NCBI GenBank assembly: GCA_910579545.1
Contig: CAJTVI010000109.1
Location: 1 to 6,271 of the forward strand
Length of the DNA: 6,271 nt
Source of the DNA: an uncultured Oscillospiraceae bacterium
Lineage (GTDB): Bacteria; Bacillota; Clostridia; Oscillospirales; Ruminococcaceae
Reading direction: 5' to 3'
Both the position numbers and the translations under genes were made by a program. The first letter of the stretch is position 1. Each line of letters starts with the position of its first letter. The notes under the pieces were generated by a model. It saw only the letters and a list, made by a program, of their open reading frames with translations. It made no database searches and was not told the origin of the DNA. Below are positions 1-5,456 of the stretch, one piece after another.

Positions 1-1
1 C

Positions 2-55
2 CTCGTTCTGCGCCCCTTTTTGCTGCTTGAGCCTTTGTGTTCTTTGACAGACTGA
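2..55 (+). other. possible 3' tail of an upstream plus-strand gene (unsupported fragment)
   Basis: A plus-strand frame is open from the window edge through 17 codons to a TGA at 53-55. The stop abuts the stem-loop at 55-94, which has its better U-tract on this strand. This is what the end of a convergent neighbour would look like. The short peptide (ending LEPLCSLTD) has no recognisable motif and the frame could be chance. The opposite strand also has open frames here without a start codon or ribosome binding site. No function can be given. Confidence 0.15.
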
Positions 56-94
56 CAAAACTCGAGTATAACCAATGTTATACTCGAGTTTTGT
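55..94. terminator. perfect 18-bp stem-loop, probable bidirectional terminator
   Basis: The left arm ACAAAACTCGAGTATAAC (55-72) is perfectly complementary to the right arm at 77-94, with a four-base CAAT loop. The arms start A-rich and end T-rich, and on the plus strand the right arm runs straight into TTTTT (95-99). This is the normal build of a factor-independent terminator that can act in both directions, although the stem is AT-richer than usual. It lies about 150 bases past the stop of the minus-strand chemotaxis gene and just past a possible plus-strand stop. That placement fits a shared terminator between convergent genes. The CTCGAG core is itself palindromic. An operator or transposon-end remnant is the less likely alternative. 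Confidence 0.65.
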
Positions 95-182
95 TTTTAA
101 CGGCTTTATCACAAAGGTACCCCAACTCTGCTGGGGAAAGCAAAGGAATGTAAGAAAGAAAAAACCTCCTGGTACAATGGAA

Positions 183-226
183 GCGCGGCCGGCCAACTGC
201 GAGTCCAATTTATCTGCGCGGCCGGC
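183..226. repeat. 11-bp direct repeat GCGCGGCCGGC, two copies
   Basis: GCGCGGCCGGC occurs at 183-193 and again at 216-226, 33 bases apart, in the spacer downstream of the chemotaxis gene. Because GCCGGC is palindromic, the copies can also pair with each other. In the minus-strand transcript GCCGGCC could pair with GGCCGGC across a loop of about 25 bases. There is no adjacent U-tract; the nearest T-run on that strand lies around 161-166. It may add structure to the 3' end of the chemotaxis mRNA or simply be GC-rich chance. The rest of the 95-245 spacer shows nothing else I can support. Confidence 0.35.
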
Positions 227-245
227 GATGCGGCCCCTGCGGACT

Positions 246-2252
246 TTAGCTGCGCAGGCGGAACTTGGCGACCATTTCTTCCAGGATGGCGGCCTGGCTG
301 GACAGCTCCTGGCTGGCGGCAGCGCTGTTTTCGGCCGTTGCAACGTTGGTCTGCACCACCATCGAGATCTGGTCGATGCCCTGGGCGATCTGCTGCGCGC
401 CCACCGCCTGCTCCTTGGTATAGGCGGCGATGCGGTCGATCAGGGCGCTCATCTCGTCGGCGCGCTCCACCACCGACATCATGGACTCGGAGGTGTCCTT
501 TGCGGCGCGCACCCCCTCCTCCATCGATTCCACCGTCTGGCCCAGCAGCACGGTGGTCTCGCTGGCGGCCTCGGCCGATTTGCCGGCCAGGTTGCGCACC
601 TCGTCGGCCACCACCGCAAAGCCCTTGCCGGCCTCGCCCGCCCGGGCCGCCTCCACCGCGGCGTTGAGGGCCAGGATATTGGTCTGGAAGGCGATATCCT
701 CGATGGTTTTTACGATGGAATGGATCTCGTTGGAGCGGTCGCTGATCCTTTGGATGACCTCGGTCATGTTGCGCATCTTCTCGCTGCTCCCGGTCAGGCC
801 GGCCTTGACGTCCTGGGCAATGCCGTCCGCCTTTTGGGCGCCCTGGGCGATGCGCTGCACGCTCTCGGAAACCTCGCCGATGTGCTTGGCCAGCGCGTCC
901 ACCTCGGAGGCCTGCTCGGTGGAGCCCTGCGAGAGGGCCACCGCCCCGCCGGACACCTGCTCGGCGTCCGCCGCAACCTCCTGCGCGGCGTCGTGCAGCC
1001 GGCCCATCACATTGTTGAGCTGCATCGAGATCTCCTCGAGCGAATCCTTGACCTTGGAGAACTCGCCGGTGTACTCCTGCTCGAGGGTAAAGTCGAGATT
1101 GCCGTGCGCGATCTCGCGCAGGGTGCCGGCGATCTCGTTGATGTAGGTAACATAATCGCGCAGGCGCAGGGTGACCCGGTTGAAGTCGTCGGCCAATACG
1201 CCCAGTTCATCCTTGGAACTGTACTGGATGCTCTGGTCCAGTTCGCCCTCGGCAATGCGGGTGGCCACCCGGCTGAGTTCGGCCACCGGACGGCCGATGA
1301 TCCGCCGCACCTGGATGATCACCAGCAGGGTCAGCACAGCCACCGCCAGCAGGGCCACCGCCAGCATAATAAAGGTAAGCTGCTGCAGTTCGGCCAGCAC
1401 CTCGGCGCGGGAAACATAGGCTACCGCCATCCAGTCGCTGCCCGGCACCTCGGCCACCTGGATGTACATATTGTTGTCCAGATACAGCCCTGTGGCGTCC
1501 TGGGCGATCTTTTTGCTGGCAAAAACGTACATCTCGTCGGTCAGGCTTCCCAGCGCCTGGCCGGTGAGGGCGGGGTCCCGGTGGCCGATGATGGTATCGG
1601 TGCGGGTATCCACCAAAAAGATGCCGCCGGTATCCTCGATCTGGATGCCGCTGACGATGCCGGAGATGGAGTCCAGATAGACGTCCGCCGCTGCAACGCC
1701 CCGCACGGTGCCCATGGGGGTGCGCAGCACACCGGAGGCGCCCACCACGTTGGACTGGCTGTCCTCGTCAAAATACACGTCGCCCAGGATAAAATCGTCC
1801 GAGGCGATGCCGTCCTGGTACCAGCTTTTGGTCTTGGCGTCATATTCCGGCCCCGGCACAAAGGAGGCGTGGTAGAGCGAGCCGTCGGTCAGGGCGACAT
1901 ACAGCCCCGCGGGGTAGGCGTCGCTGCTGCCCACCGTGTGGCGTATGTAGTCCTGCATGGCGGGCACGTCCATGTTTTCGTACTCGATGGTGTCCCGCTG
2001 CACCGTGAGCATGGCCAGGGTATCGTTCATCCAGGCGCGGGCCTCCTGGATGGTGCGCTCGGTGGTGGTGCGCAAAAGGTCCTCGCTCTTGCTCAGCAGC
2101 GCCCTGGACATCTGGTTGTAAACCACGCCCAGAAGCACCGCCAGCGCCAGCACCGCGCTGGCCACCGTGCAGACCACCAGCTTGCCGGTGATCCCCATCC
2201 CCCGCTTTTTGGCGGGCGCGGGGCGGGCAGTTTGTTTTTCCTTATGTTTCAC
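246..2252 (-). CDS. methyl-accepting chemotaxis protein with dCache sensor domain
   Basis: A 668-residue membrane chemoreceptor that senses an extracellular ligand and controls CheA/CheW at the cell pole. After a basic N-terminus (KHKEKQ, PAPAKKR) comes TM1 (about 22-45), an extracellular dCache domain (about 46-290), TM2 (about 293-314), a HAMP domain (about 315-370), a second HAMP-like segment (about 372-418) and the coiled-coil signalling domain. The conserved hairpin tip is clear at about 517-556 (IEDIAFQTNILALNAAVEAA, GKGFAVVADEVRNLA). The C-terminus ends KFRLRS without a CheR/CheB-tethering pentapeptide. The dCache region carries Y137, K142, W144, Y145, D147, Y160 and D190, matching the amino-acid-binding pattern known for this family except for Lys in the usual Arg position. 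The start is GTG at 2252, chosen because GGGGGAG (2260-2266) lies seven bases upstream and a promoter sits further up. It appears monocistronic. The family call is firm; the ligand is inferred. Confidence 0.97.
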   Translation of the reverse strand: MKHKEKQTARPAPAKKRGMGITGKLVVCTVASAVLALAVLLGVVYNQMSRALLSKSEDLLRTTTERTIQEARAWMNDTLAMLTVQRDTIEYENMDVPAMQDYIRHTVGSSDAYPAGLYVALTDGSLYHASFVPGPEYDAKTKSWYQDGIASDDFILGDVYFDEDSQSNVVGASGVLRTPMGTVRGVAAADVYLDSISGIVSGIQIEDTGGIFLVDTRTDTIIGHRDPALTGQALGSLTDEMYVFASKKIAQDATGLYLDNNMYIQVAEVPGSDWMAVAYVSRAEVLAELQQLTFIMLAVALLAVAVLTLLVIIQVRRIIGRPVAELSRVATRIAEGELDQSIQYSSKDELGVLADDFNRVTLRLRDYVTYINEIAGTLREIAHGNLDFTLEQEYTGEFSKVKDSLEEISMQLNNVMGRLHDAAQEVAADAEQVSGGAVALSQGSTEQASEVDALAKHIGEVSESVQRIAQGAQKADGIAQDVKAGLTGSSEKMRNMTEVIQRISDRSNEIHSIVKTIEDIAFQTNILALNAAVEAARAGEAGKGFAVVADEVRNLAGKSAEAASETTVLLGQTVESMEEGVRAAKDTSESMMSVVERADEMSALIDRIAAYTKEQAVGAQQIAQGIDQISMVVQTNVATAENSAAASQELSSQAAILEEMVAKFRLRS

Positions 2253-2259
2253 AGCAAAT

Positions 2260-2266
2260 CTCCCCC
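2260..2266 (-). promoter_or_regulatory. ribosome binding site fixing the GTG start of the chemotaxis gene
   Basis: On the minus strand GGGGGAG is followed by seven bases and then GTG (2252). No in-frame ATG with comparable spacing exists nearby; the next Met is residue 19, close to the first membrane segment. The GTG start keeps the basic cytoplasmic N-terminus. Confidence 0.75.
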
Positions 2267-2290
2267 ATCGGTTTTGTGTAAGCGATCCCC

Positions 2291-2321
2291 GGCAGACGGC
2301 CGCGCCGCAGGCGGCCCTGCC
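2291..2321 (-). promoter_or_regulatory. GC-rich stem-loop at the 5' end of the chemotaxis mRNA
   Basis: GGCAG (2291-2295) pairs with CTGCC (2317-2321), and GGCCGC (2298-2303) pairs with GCGGCC (2311-2316). This gives an 11-bp stem with a two-base bulge and a seven-base loop. The predicted transcription start is about 2323, so the hairpin would sit one or two bases from the 5' end of the mRNA. Terminal hairpins of this kind are known to protect transcripts from 5'-end-dependent decay. No riboswitch class is recognised. The ribosome binding site lies about 25 bases downstream of the stem and is not obviously sequestered. Confidence 0.5.
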
Positions 2322-2329
2322 TTGTTATG

Positions 2330-2358
2330 ATTATAGCAAACCAAACGGCCCTCCGCAA
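2330..2358 (-). promoter_or_regulatory. sigma-A-type extended -10 promoter for the chemotaxis gene
   Basis: On the minus strand a perfect TATAAT (2330-2335) is preceded by TGC, giving the extended -10 form TGnTATAAT. A partial -35, TTGCGG (2353-2358), lies exactly 17 bases upstream. The predicted start near 2323 leaves a leader of about 70 bases before the GTG. It is not a sigma-D (flagellar/chemotaxis) type promoter as far as I can see. Confidence 0.7.
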
Positions 2359-2499
2359 GAATCCGGCCGCAGTTTGCGCCGGTAAAATTGCGGGCGGCGG
2401 GTCGGTTTTCTCTGCAAAGCGGGCGGCCCATTCTATACAAAAGCAGGCGGGGCCAGCCTCCCGTCTGCGCGGCGCACCCCGCGCCCCATTTTTACATTT

Positions 2500-2535
2500 A
2501 AAAGCCTTTTTGCCGGCAGGAACGGCCCCCTGCCG
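2500..2535 (-). terminator. possible terminator of the sugar operon
   Basis: Immediately after the glycosyltransferase stop, CGGCAGG (2529-2535 read on the minus strand) pairs with CCTGCCG (2514-2520) around an eight-base loop. The only T-run, TTTT at 2500-2503, is separated from the stem by ten bases including AAAAA, so it is not a textbook terminator. Its position at the end of a three-gene operon and before a separate promoter supports the call. The remaining spacer to 2358 shows only a further short GC palindrome (GGCGC/GCGCC, 2471-2485). Confidence 0.4.
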
Positions 2536-3360
2536 CTATCCTTCGGCCCGGCCGTTTTCCGGAGGGTCGTACCGGCCGGCCAGGGCGGCAAACAGCACCC
2601 GCAAAAGGCCGGCGTTGCCCCGCAGGCCCTTGATCTTGGTGGGGGCGGCCTCGCCCTTGGGGTAGGCGCGGGTCACCGGCACCTCGCAGGCCGAAAAGCC
2701 CAGCCGGGTGGCCCGCACGCTGAGGTAGGCCAGCAGCTCGTAGCCCACAAACACCTCCCGCAGCGGCTGCACCGCCGGGTGGGTGAGGTAGGCGCGGCTG
2801 TACGCCCGGTAGGCGTTGGTGGTATCGGTAAACCAGTGATGCGCAGCCAGGCTGATGACCGGCGCGTGCACCAGCCGCACCGCCCAGTAGCGGCTTATGG
2901 GGGTGTTGACCGCCCGCCCCCCCTTGATAAACCGGCTGCCCTGCACCAGGCCGTAGCCCTGCCGCAGCTTTTGGATAAAGCGGGGGACGTCCTCGATGGA
3001 ATCCTTGTTGTTGCCGTCGATGGTGAGGACGCCGGCATAACCCCGCGCCAGCGCGAGGTCCAAACCCATGCGCAGCTGCGCGCCCTGCCTGCCGGGGCCA
3101 AGCTTTGTAAGCAGGGTGTTGACCCCCAGTTCTTCCAGCCGAGCCGGCTCCATGCTGCCATCGGCCGAGCCGCCGTCGCAGAGGATGATGTCGCACAGGC
3201 TGTGGATGCCGGCGGCCTGGGCGCGGCGCAGTTCGGTAAGGATGCGCGCGCCCTCGTTGATGACCGGGATCAAAAGGCAGTACTCGCTGCTTTTGCCGGC
3301 AAAGGGCTGGCAGCGGTATTCCGGCACGCCCGGCCGGGCCGGGACAAGTGTCTCGCTCAT
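2536..3360 (-). CDS. family 2 glycosyltransferase, dolichol-phosphate-mannose-synthase (DPM1)-like
   Basis: A 274-residue GT-A-fold glycosyltransferase that should move a sugar from a nucleotide-sugar donor to a lipid-phosphate or glycan acceptor at the inner face of the membrane. Visible motifs are the nucleotide-binding start IPVINEG (31-37), CDGGSADGS (61-69) with D62, a DGN (115-117) where the family usually has a DxD-type metal motif, GSR (141-143), DTTNAYRAY (179-187) matching the DxTSGFRxY region of DPM1-like enzymes, and a basic C-terminal stretch around KIKGLRG (242-248). It has no C-terminal membrane domain, unlike GtrB-type proteins, so it is probably peripheral. The ATG at 3360 overlaps the stop of the preceding gene (ATGA), with GGAGGTG (3366-3372) upstream, indicating translational coupling. 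It is last in the operon. Donor and acceptor are unknown. Confidence 0.88.
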   Translation of the reverse strand: MSETLVPARPGVPEYRCQPFAGKSSEYCLLIPVINEGARILTELRRAQAAGIHSLCDIILCDGGSADGSMEPARLEELGVNTLLTKLGPGRQGAQLRMGLDLALARGYAGVLTIDGNNKDSIEDVPRFIQKLRQGYGLVQGSRFIKGGRAVNTPISRYWAVRLVHAPVISLAAHHWFTDTTNAYRAYSRAYLTHPAVQPLREVFVGYELLAYLSVRATRLGFSACEVPVTRAYPKGEAAPTKIKGLRGNAGLLRVLFAALAGRYDPPENGRAEG

Positions 3361-4148
3361 GCAAACACCTCCGCCACATAGGCAAGGCTCCGGCGCAGCG
3401 TATCAAGATCGGTGCATTTCATCTCCACCGACACCGCGTTGCGGTAGCCCACCGTTTTGAGCAGCGCGGCCAGTTCGGCGTGAAGCGACCGGGGCTGGAT
3501 GGGCGCTAAGTTCGGCTCGCTGATGTGGATGTGGCTTACAAAGCGCATATAGGGGGCAACCTCCCCGATGCTCTCGCCGTTATACACCATGGCGCCGATG
3601 TCCAGGTTGACCCCGATGCCGATGCAGCGGAATTTTTCGACCAGCTGCATGGTCTCCACCGTGCCGTTGAGGTAGTTGGTGCCGTAGATGGGCGGGTTTG
3701 GCTCCAGCGCAAAGGTGACATACTTGCCCATGGCAAGGTCCGCCACCCGCCTGAAAAAAGCCTCGGCCTCGGCCGCCGTGCGTCCCTCGGGAATGGCACG
3801 GCTGCGCGGGCAGCCAAACACCATGTTTTTGCAGCGGCAGGCCCGCGCAAAATCAAAGGCCTTGGCGGTATAGGCCAGCAGCTGCTCGGCCTGGGCGCGG
3901 TTGAAGATGCTGCCGGCCTGCCCATACCAGATGCTTTGGAGGGAGGCGATGCGCAGGCCGTACCCCTGCTGCATGTTTTGCGCAAAATCGGCCGCCTCCT
4001 CGAGATGGCCGTAGGGGTTTTGGGGGAACAGCCGGGTCGGCGCGATCTCCAGCGCGGTATAGCCCAGCTGTTTCATGAGCGTATAAACCGTTTCGTCATC
4101 CTGCGCGGCCCAGCCAATGTTGGAGGCTGCAAGATCATACTGCCGCAT
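3357..4148 (-). CDS. TIM-barrel sugar phosphate isomerase/epimerase-like protein
   Basis: A 263-residue cytoplasmic protein of the xylose-isomerase-like TIM-barrel (AP endonuclease 2) superfamily, which includes inosose dehydratase, hydroxypyruvate isomerase and 3-epimerases. The likely divalent-metal ligands are visible at the ends of successive strands: E149 in FALEPNP, D183 in NLDIGAM, H209 within SHIHISEPN (a typical HxH) and E242 in SVEMK. E34 in ALEIAP also fits the family's first barrel strands. Length is normal for single-domain members. The frame stays open further upstream, but the arginine/proline-rich extension has no family resemblance. The ATG at 4148 has GGCGGGAGAGA just before it and begins directly with the first barrel strand (YDLAASNIGW). 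It is second in the operon. The reaction (isomerase, epimerase or dehydratase) cannot be chosen from sequence. Confidence 0.85.
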   Translation of the reverse strand: MRQYDLAASNIGWAAQDDETVYTLMKQLGYTALEIAPTRLFPQNPYGHLEEAADFAQNMQQGYGLRIASLQSIWYGQAGSIFNRAQAEQLLAYTAKAFDFARACRCKNMVFGCPRSRAIPEGRTAAEAEAFFRRVADLAMGKYVTFALEPNPPIYGTNYLNGTVETMQLVEKFRCIGIGVNLDIGAMVYNGESIGEVAPYMRFVSHIHISEPNLAPIQPRSLHAELAALLKTVGYRNAVSVEMKCTDLDTLRRSLAYVAEVFA

Positions 4149-4229
4149 TCTCTCTCCCGCCTTTCCTGTTGTTTTGTACCGGGGTCTGGGGGCGCCGTGC
4201 CTTTTTGGGGGCCGCGGCCGCAGATGCCC

Positions 4230-4246
4230 GCCCCCAGCCGGGGGGC
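4230..4246 (-). other. GC hairpin in the spacer between operon genes one and two
   Basis: GCCCCC (4230-4235) pairs with GGGGGC (4241-4246) around a five-base loop, just after the first gene's stop. The 101-base spacer (4149-4249) is otherwise GC-rich and contains no promoter-like elements that I can see. No U-tract follows the stem on the minus strand, so it is not a terminator. It may mark a processing or stability boundary between the two coding regions. Confidence 0.35.
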
Positions 4247-4249
4247 CGC

Positions 4250-5179
4250 TCAGCCCGCGTCGGCCCAGCCCTGCAAAAAGGCGCAGACGTCGGCCAGCTC
4301 CTCTTCGCGGGTGCACAGATACCCCCCCTGCCCGCCCAGCAGCCCGGCATGGGCGGTGCGCATGTCGTAATCATAGGGGGGCGCGTCCAGCCGGTTTTCA
4401 AACGCCCTGCCGGTAAACGCCCGGTAGACCTCGGCGGCCGAAACCGGCGGGGTGGCCAGGTTCAGCACCCGCACCCCCGCCGAGAGCGCCGTTTGGATGT
4501 CCCCCCAAAGCCGCGCCAAGGGGTAGAACTGGTAGCGGGAGCGGCTGTCGGTAAACGAGAGGGCGTTGAAATCGTTCGCGGCAAAAAATCGGCGCAGGGC
4601 CGCGGCGTCCGCCCGGCCGTTGAGCTTGTAAAAGCCGTTGCCGGCGTCCGAATAGCCGTTTTGCACCAGCGGGCTTTGCCGGCTGAGCTGGGCGTACTTG
4701 TCCGGCCGGAGCAGGACCGGGGTGATGGTGTGCAGATCGTAAAGGAAGTTCTTTTTGAGCCCCCTGCCGTAAAGCGCCGGCAGGCGCAGGATCAAGGCGT
4801 CCGGCCAGTCCTGCCGGACCCACTGCTCCAGCTGCAGCCGGTTGGCCCCGTAGGCGGGCAGGCCCTGCGGCTGCATGGGGGCGGATTCGTCCTTTTGGCG
4901 GCTGTCGGCATATACCGCGATGGTGGACACCAGCACCACCTGCCGCGGGCGCAGCCGGCGCAGGTTCTCCCGCGCGGTGCGCATGAGGGCAAGGTCGGCC
5001 TCAGGGTCGGCGTTGGCCAAAAACATGGCCGCCGGCACCCCCGCGTAAACCACCAGCCCGTTTGGCTGGTCAAAGCCGGTTTGGATATCGCTGGAGTGAT
5101 AGGCCGCGTCAAACCCGCCCGCGGCCAGCAGGTTGCCCCCCACAAAGCCGGTGCTGCCCACAAGGACACGCTGTGCCAT
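4250..5179 (-). CDS. NAD(P)-binding epimerase/dehydratase-like protein (extended SDR)
   Basis: A 309-residue cytoplasmic Rossmann-fold protein resembling nucleotide-sugar epimerases, dehydratases and reductases. The dinucleotide-binding glycine motif is at the extreme N-terminus: GSTGFVG (8-14). Strand 4 carries the usual VVLVSTIAVY (81-90) with S85/T86. The active-site region reads YGANR (110-114), so the normal YxxxK lysine is Arg. LRLPALYGRG (131-140) matches the conserved strand and 'YGP/YGRG' segment of the family. The start at ATG 5179 is chosen because AAGGAGAAGGG lies at good spacing upstream and the glycine motif follows at once. An in-frame ATG at 5260 lacks a ribosome binding site. 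It is first in the operon with the TIM-barrel protein and glycosyltransferase, consistent with preparing a sugar for transfer. Substrate is unknown; the Arg may alter or abolish classical SDR chemistry. Confidence 0.85.
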   Translation of the reverse strand: MAQRVLVGSTGFVGGNLLAAGGFDAAYHSSDIQTGFDQPNGLVVYAGVPAAMFLANADPEADLALMRTARENLRRLRPRQVVLVSTIAVYADSRQKDESAPMQPQGLPAYGANRLQLEQWVRQDWPDALILRLPALYGRGLKKNFLYDLHTITPVLLRPDKYAQLSRQSPLVQNGYSDAGNGFYKLNGRADAAALRRFFAANDFNALSFTDSRSRYQFYPLARLWGDIQTALSAGVRVLNLATPPVSAAEVYRAFTGRAFENRLDAPPYDYDMRTAHAGLLGGQGGYLCTREEELADVCAFLQGWADAG

Positions 5180-5269
5180 TTTAAAACCGCCCTTCTCCTT
5201 TTTGACCGCATCCCCAGCAAGGGCGCATACGCCGCCGGGCAGTGCATGCAATGCGTACATCGTTATAAT

Positions 5270-5278
5270 AGTATACCA
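5270..5278 (-). promoter_or_regulatory. extended -10 promoter candidate for the sugar operon
   Basis: On the minus strand TGGTATACT (5270-5278) fits the extended -10 pattern TGnTATAAT with one mismatch, in a local AT-rich island. No convincing -35 lies 16-19 bases upstream (TTTCCC or similar), which suggests reliance on an activator. The predicted start near 5263 gives a leader of about 84 bases. A TATAAT on the plus strand (5264-5269) overlaps it but has no -35. Confidence 0.5.
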
Positions 5279-5324
5279 TCTTTGGCGGCGGCGGGAAAGG
5301 AAAATCTCCGCGGCCGGCCAAAAC

Positions 5325-5364
5325 CGTAAGAAAACTGTAAGGAATCCATCCTGCCGGCTGTAAG
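5325..5364. promoter_or_regulatory. candidate OmpR-family regulator binding boxes
   Basis: CGTAAG (5325-5330), five bases, then TGTAAG (5336-5341) form a direct repeat at 11-bp spacing. A third TGTAAG follows at 5359-5364, 23 bases (about two turns) further on. Hexamer-N5-hexamer direct repeats are typical of OmpR/PhoB-family operators, for example the TGTWAH-N5-TGTWAH pattern of WalR; these boxes differ mainly in ending with G. They lie upstream of both divergent promoters, next to a gene for a regulator of this family. Binding is inferred. Confidence 0.5.
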
Positions 5365-5397
5365 ATTTTGCCGGTAGGATAAAAACACGCACAAAAT

Positions 5398-5426
5398 TTG
5401 CAACAAAAGGAGGGATACAGTACAAT
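5398..5426 (+). promoter_or_regulatory. sigma-A-type promoter for the response regulator gene
   Basis: TTGCAA (5398-5403), a 17-base spacer and TACAAT (5421-5426) match the sigma-A consensus at four and five of six positions. The predicted start near 5433 leaves a leader of about 24 bases that holds the ribosome binding site AGGGGGTGAT (5442-5451). Confidence 0.75.
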
Positions 5427-5456
5427 AAAGGCAGAACAAACAGGGGGTGATGGTGC

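Noticed and set aside
120..136. CCCCA/TGGGG hairpin in the 3' flank of the chemotaxis gene
   Set aside because: A five-base-pair stem with no U-tract on either strand, too weak to call a terminator.
75..2330. Very long plus-strand open frame (751 codons) opposite the chemotaxis gene
   Set aside because: It is an antisense shadow produced by high GC at third positions. The product is His/Gly/Leu-rich without domains, and the start lies inside the 55-94 hairpin with no ribosome binding site.
2471..2495. GGCGC/GCGCC stem followed by TTTTT on the plus strand as a terminator
   Set aside because: The stem is only five base pairs, the T-run is offset, and there is no plus-strand gene upstream for it to end.
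2779..3381. Plus-strand open frame opposite the glycosyltransferase
   Set aside because: It has no recognisable motif and no ribosome binding site. The opposite strand carries a clear GT2 family pattern.
4149..4316. N-terminal extension of the TIM-barrel gene to an ATG at 4316
   Set aside because: The 56 extra residues are Arg/Pro/Gly-rich and overlap the preceding gene out of frame. The ATG at 4148 has a ribosome binding site and starts at the first barrel strand.
5264..5269. Plus-strand TATAAT as a second promoter for the response regulator
   Set aside because: No -35-like hexamer lies 16-18 bases upstream, and it would give a leader of about 180 bases. The 5398-5426 promoter is better.
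5406..5415. AAAGGAGGGA, a strong Shine-Dalgarno-like string upstream of the response regulator
   Set aside because: It lies inside the promoter spacer, upstream of the predicted transcript start, and no start codon follows at usable distance.
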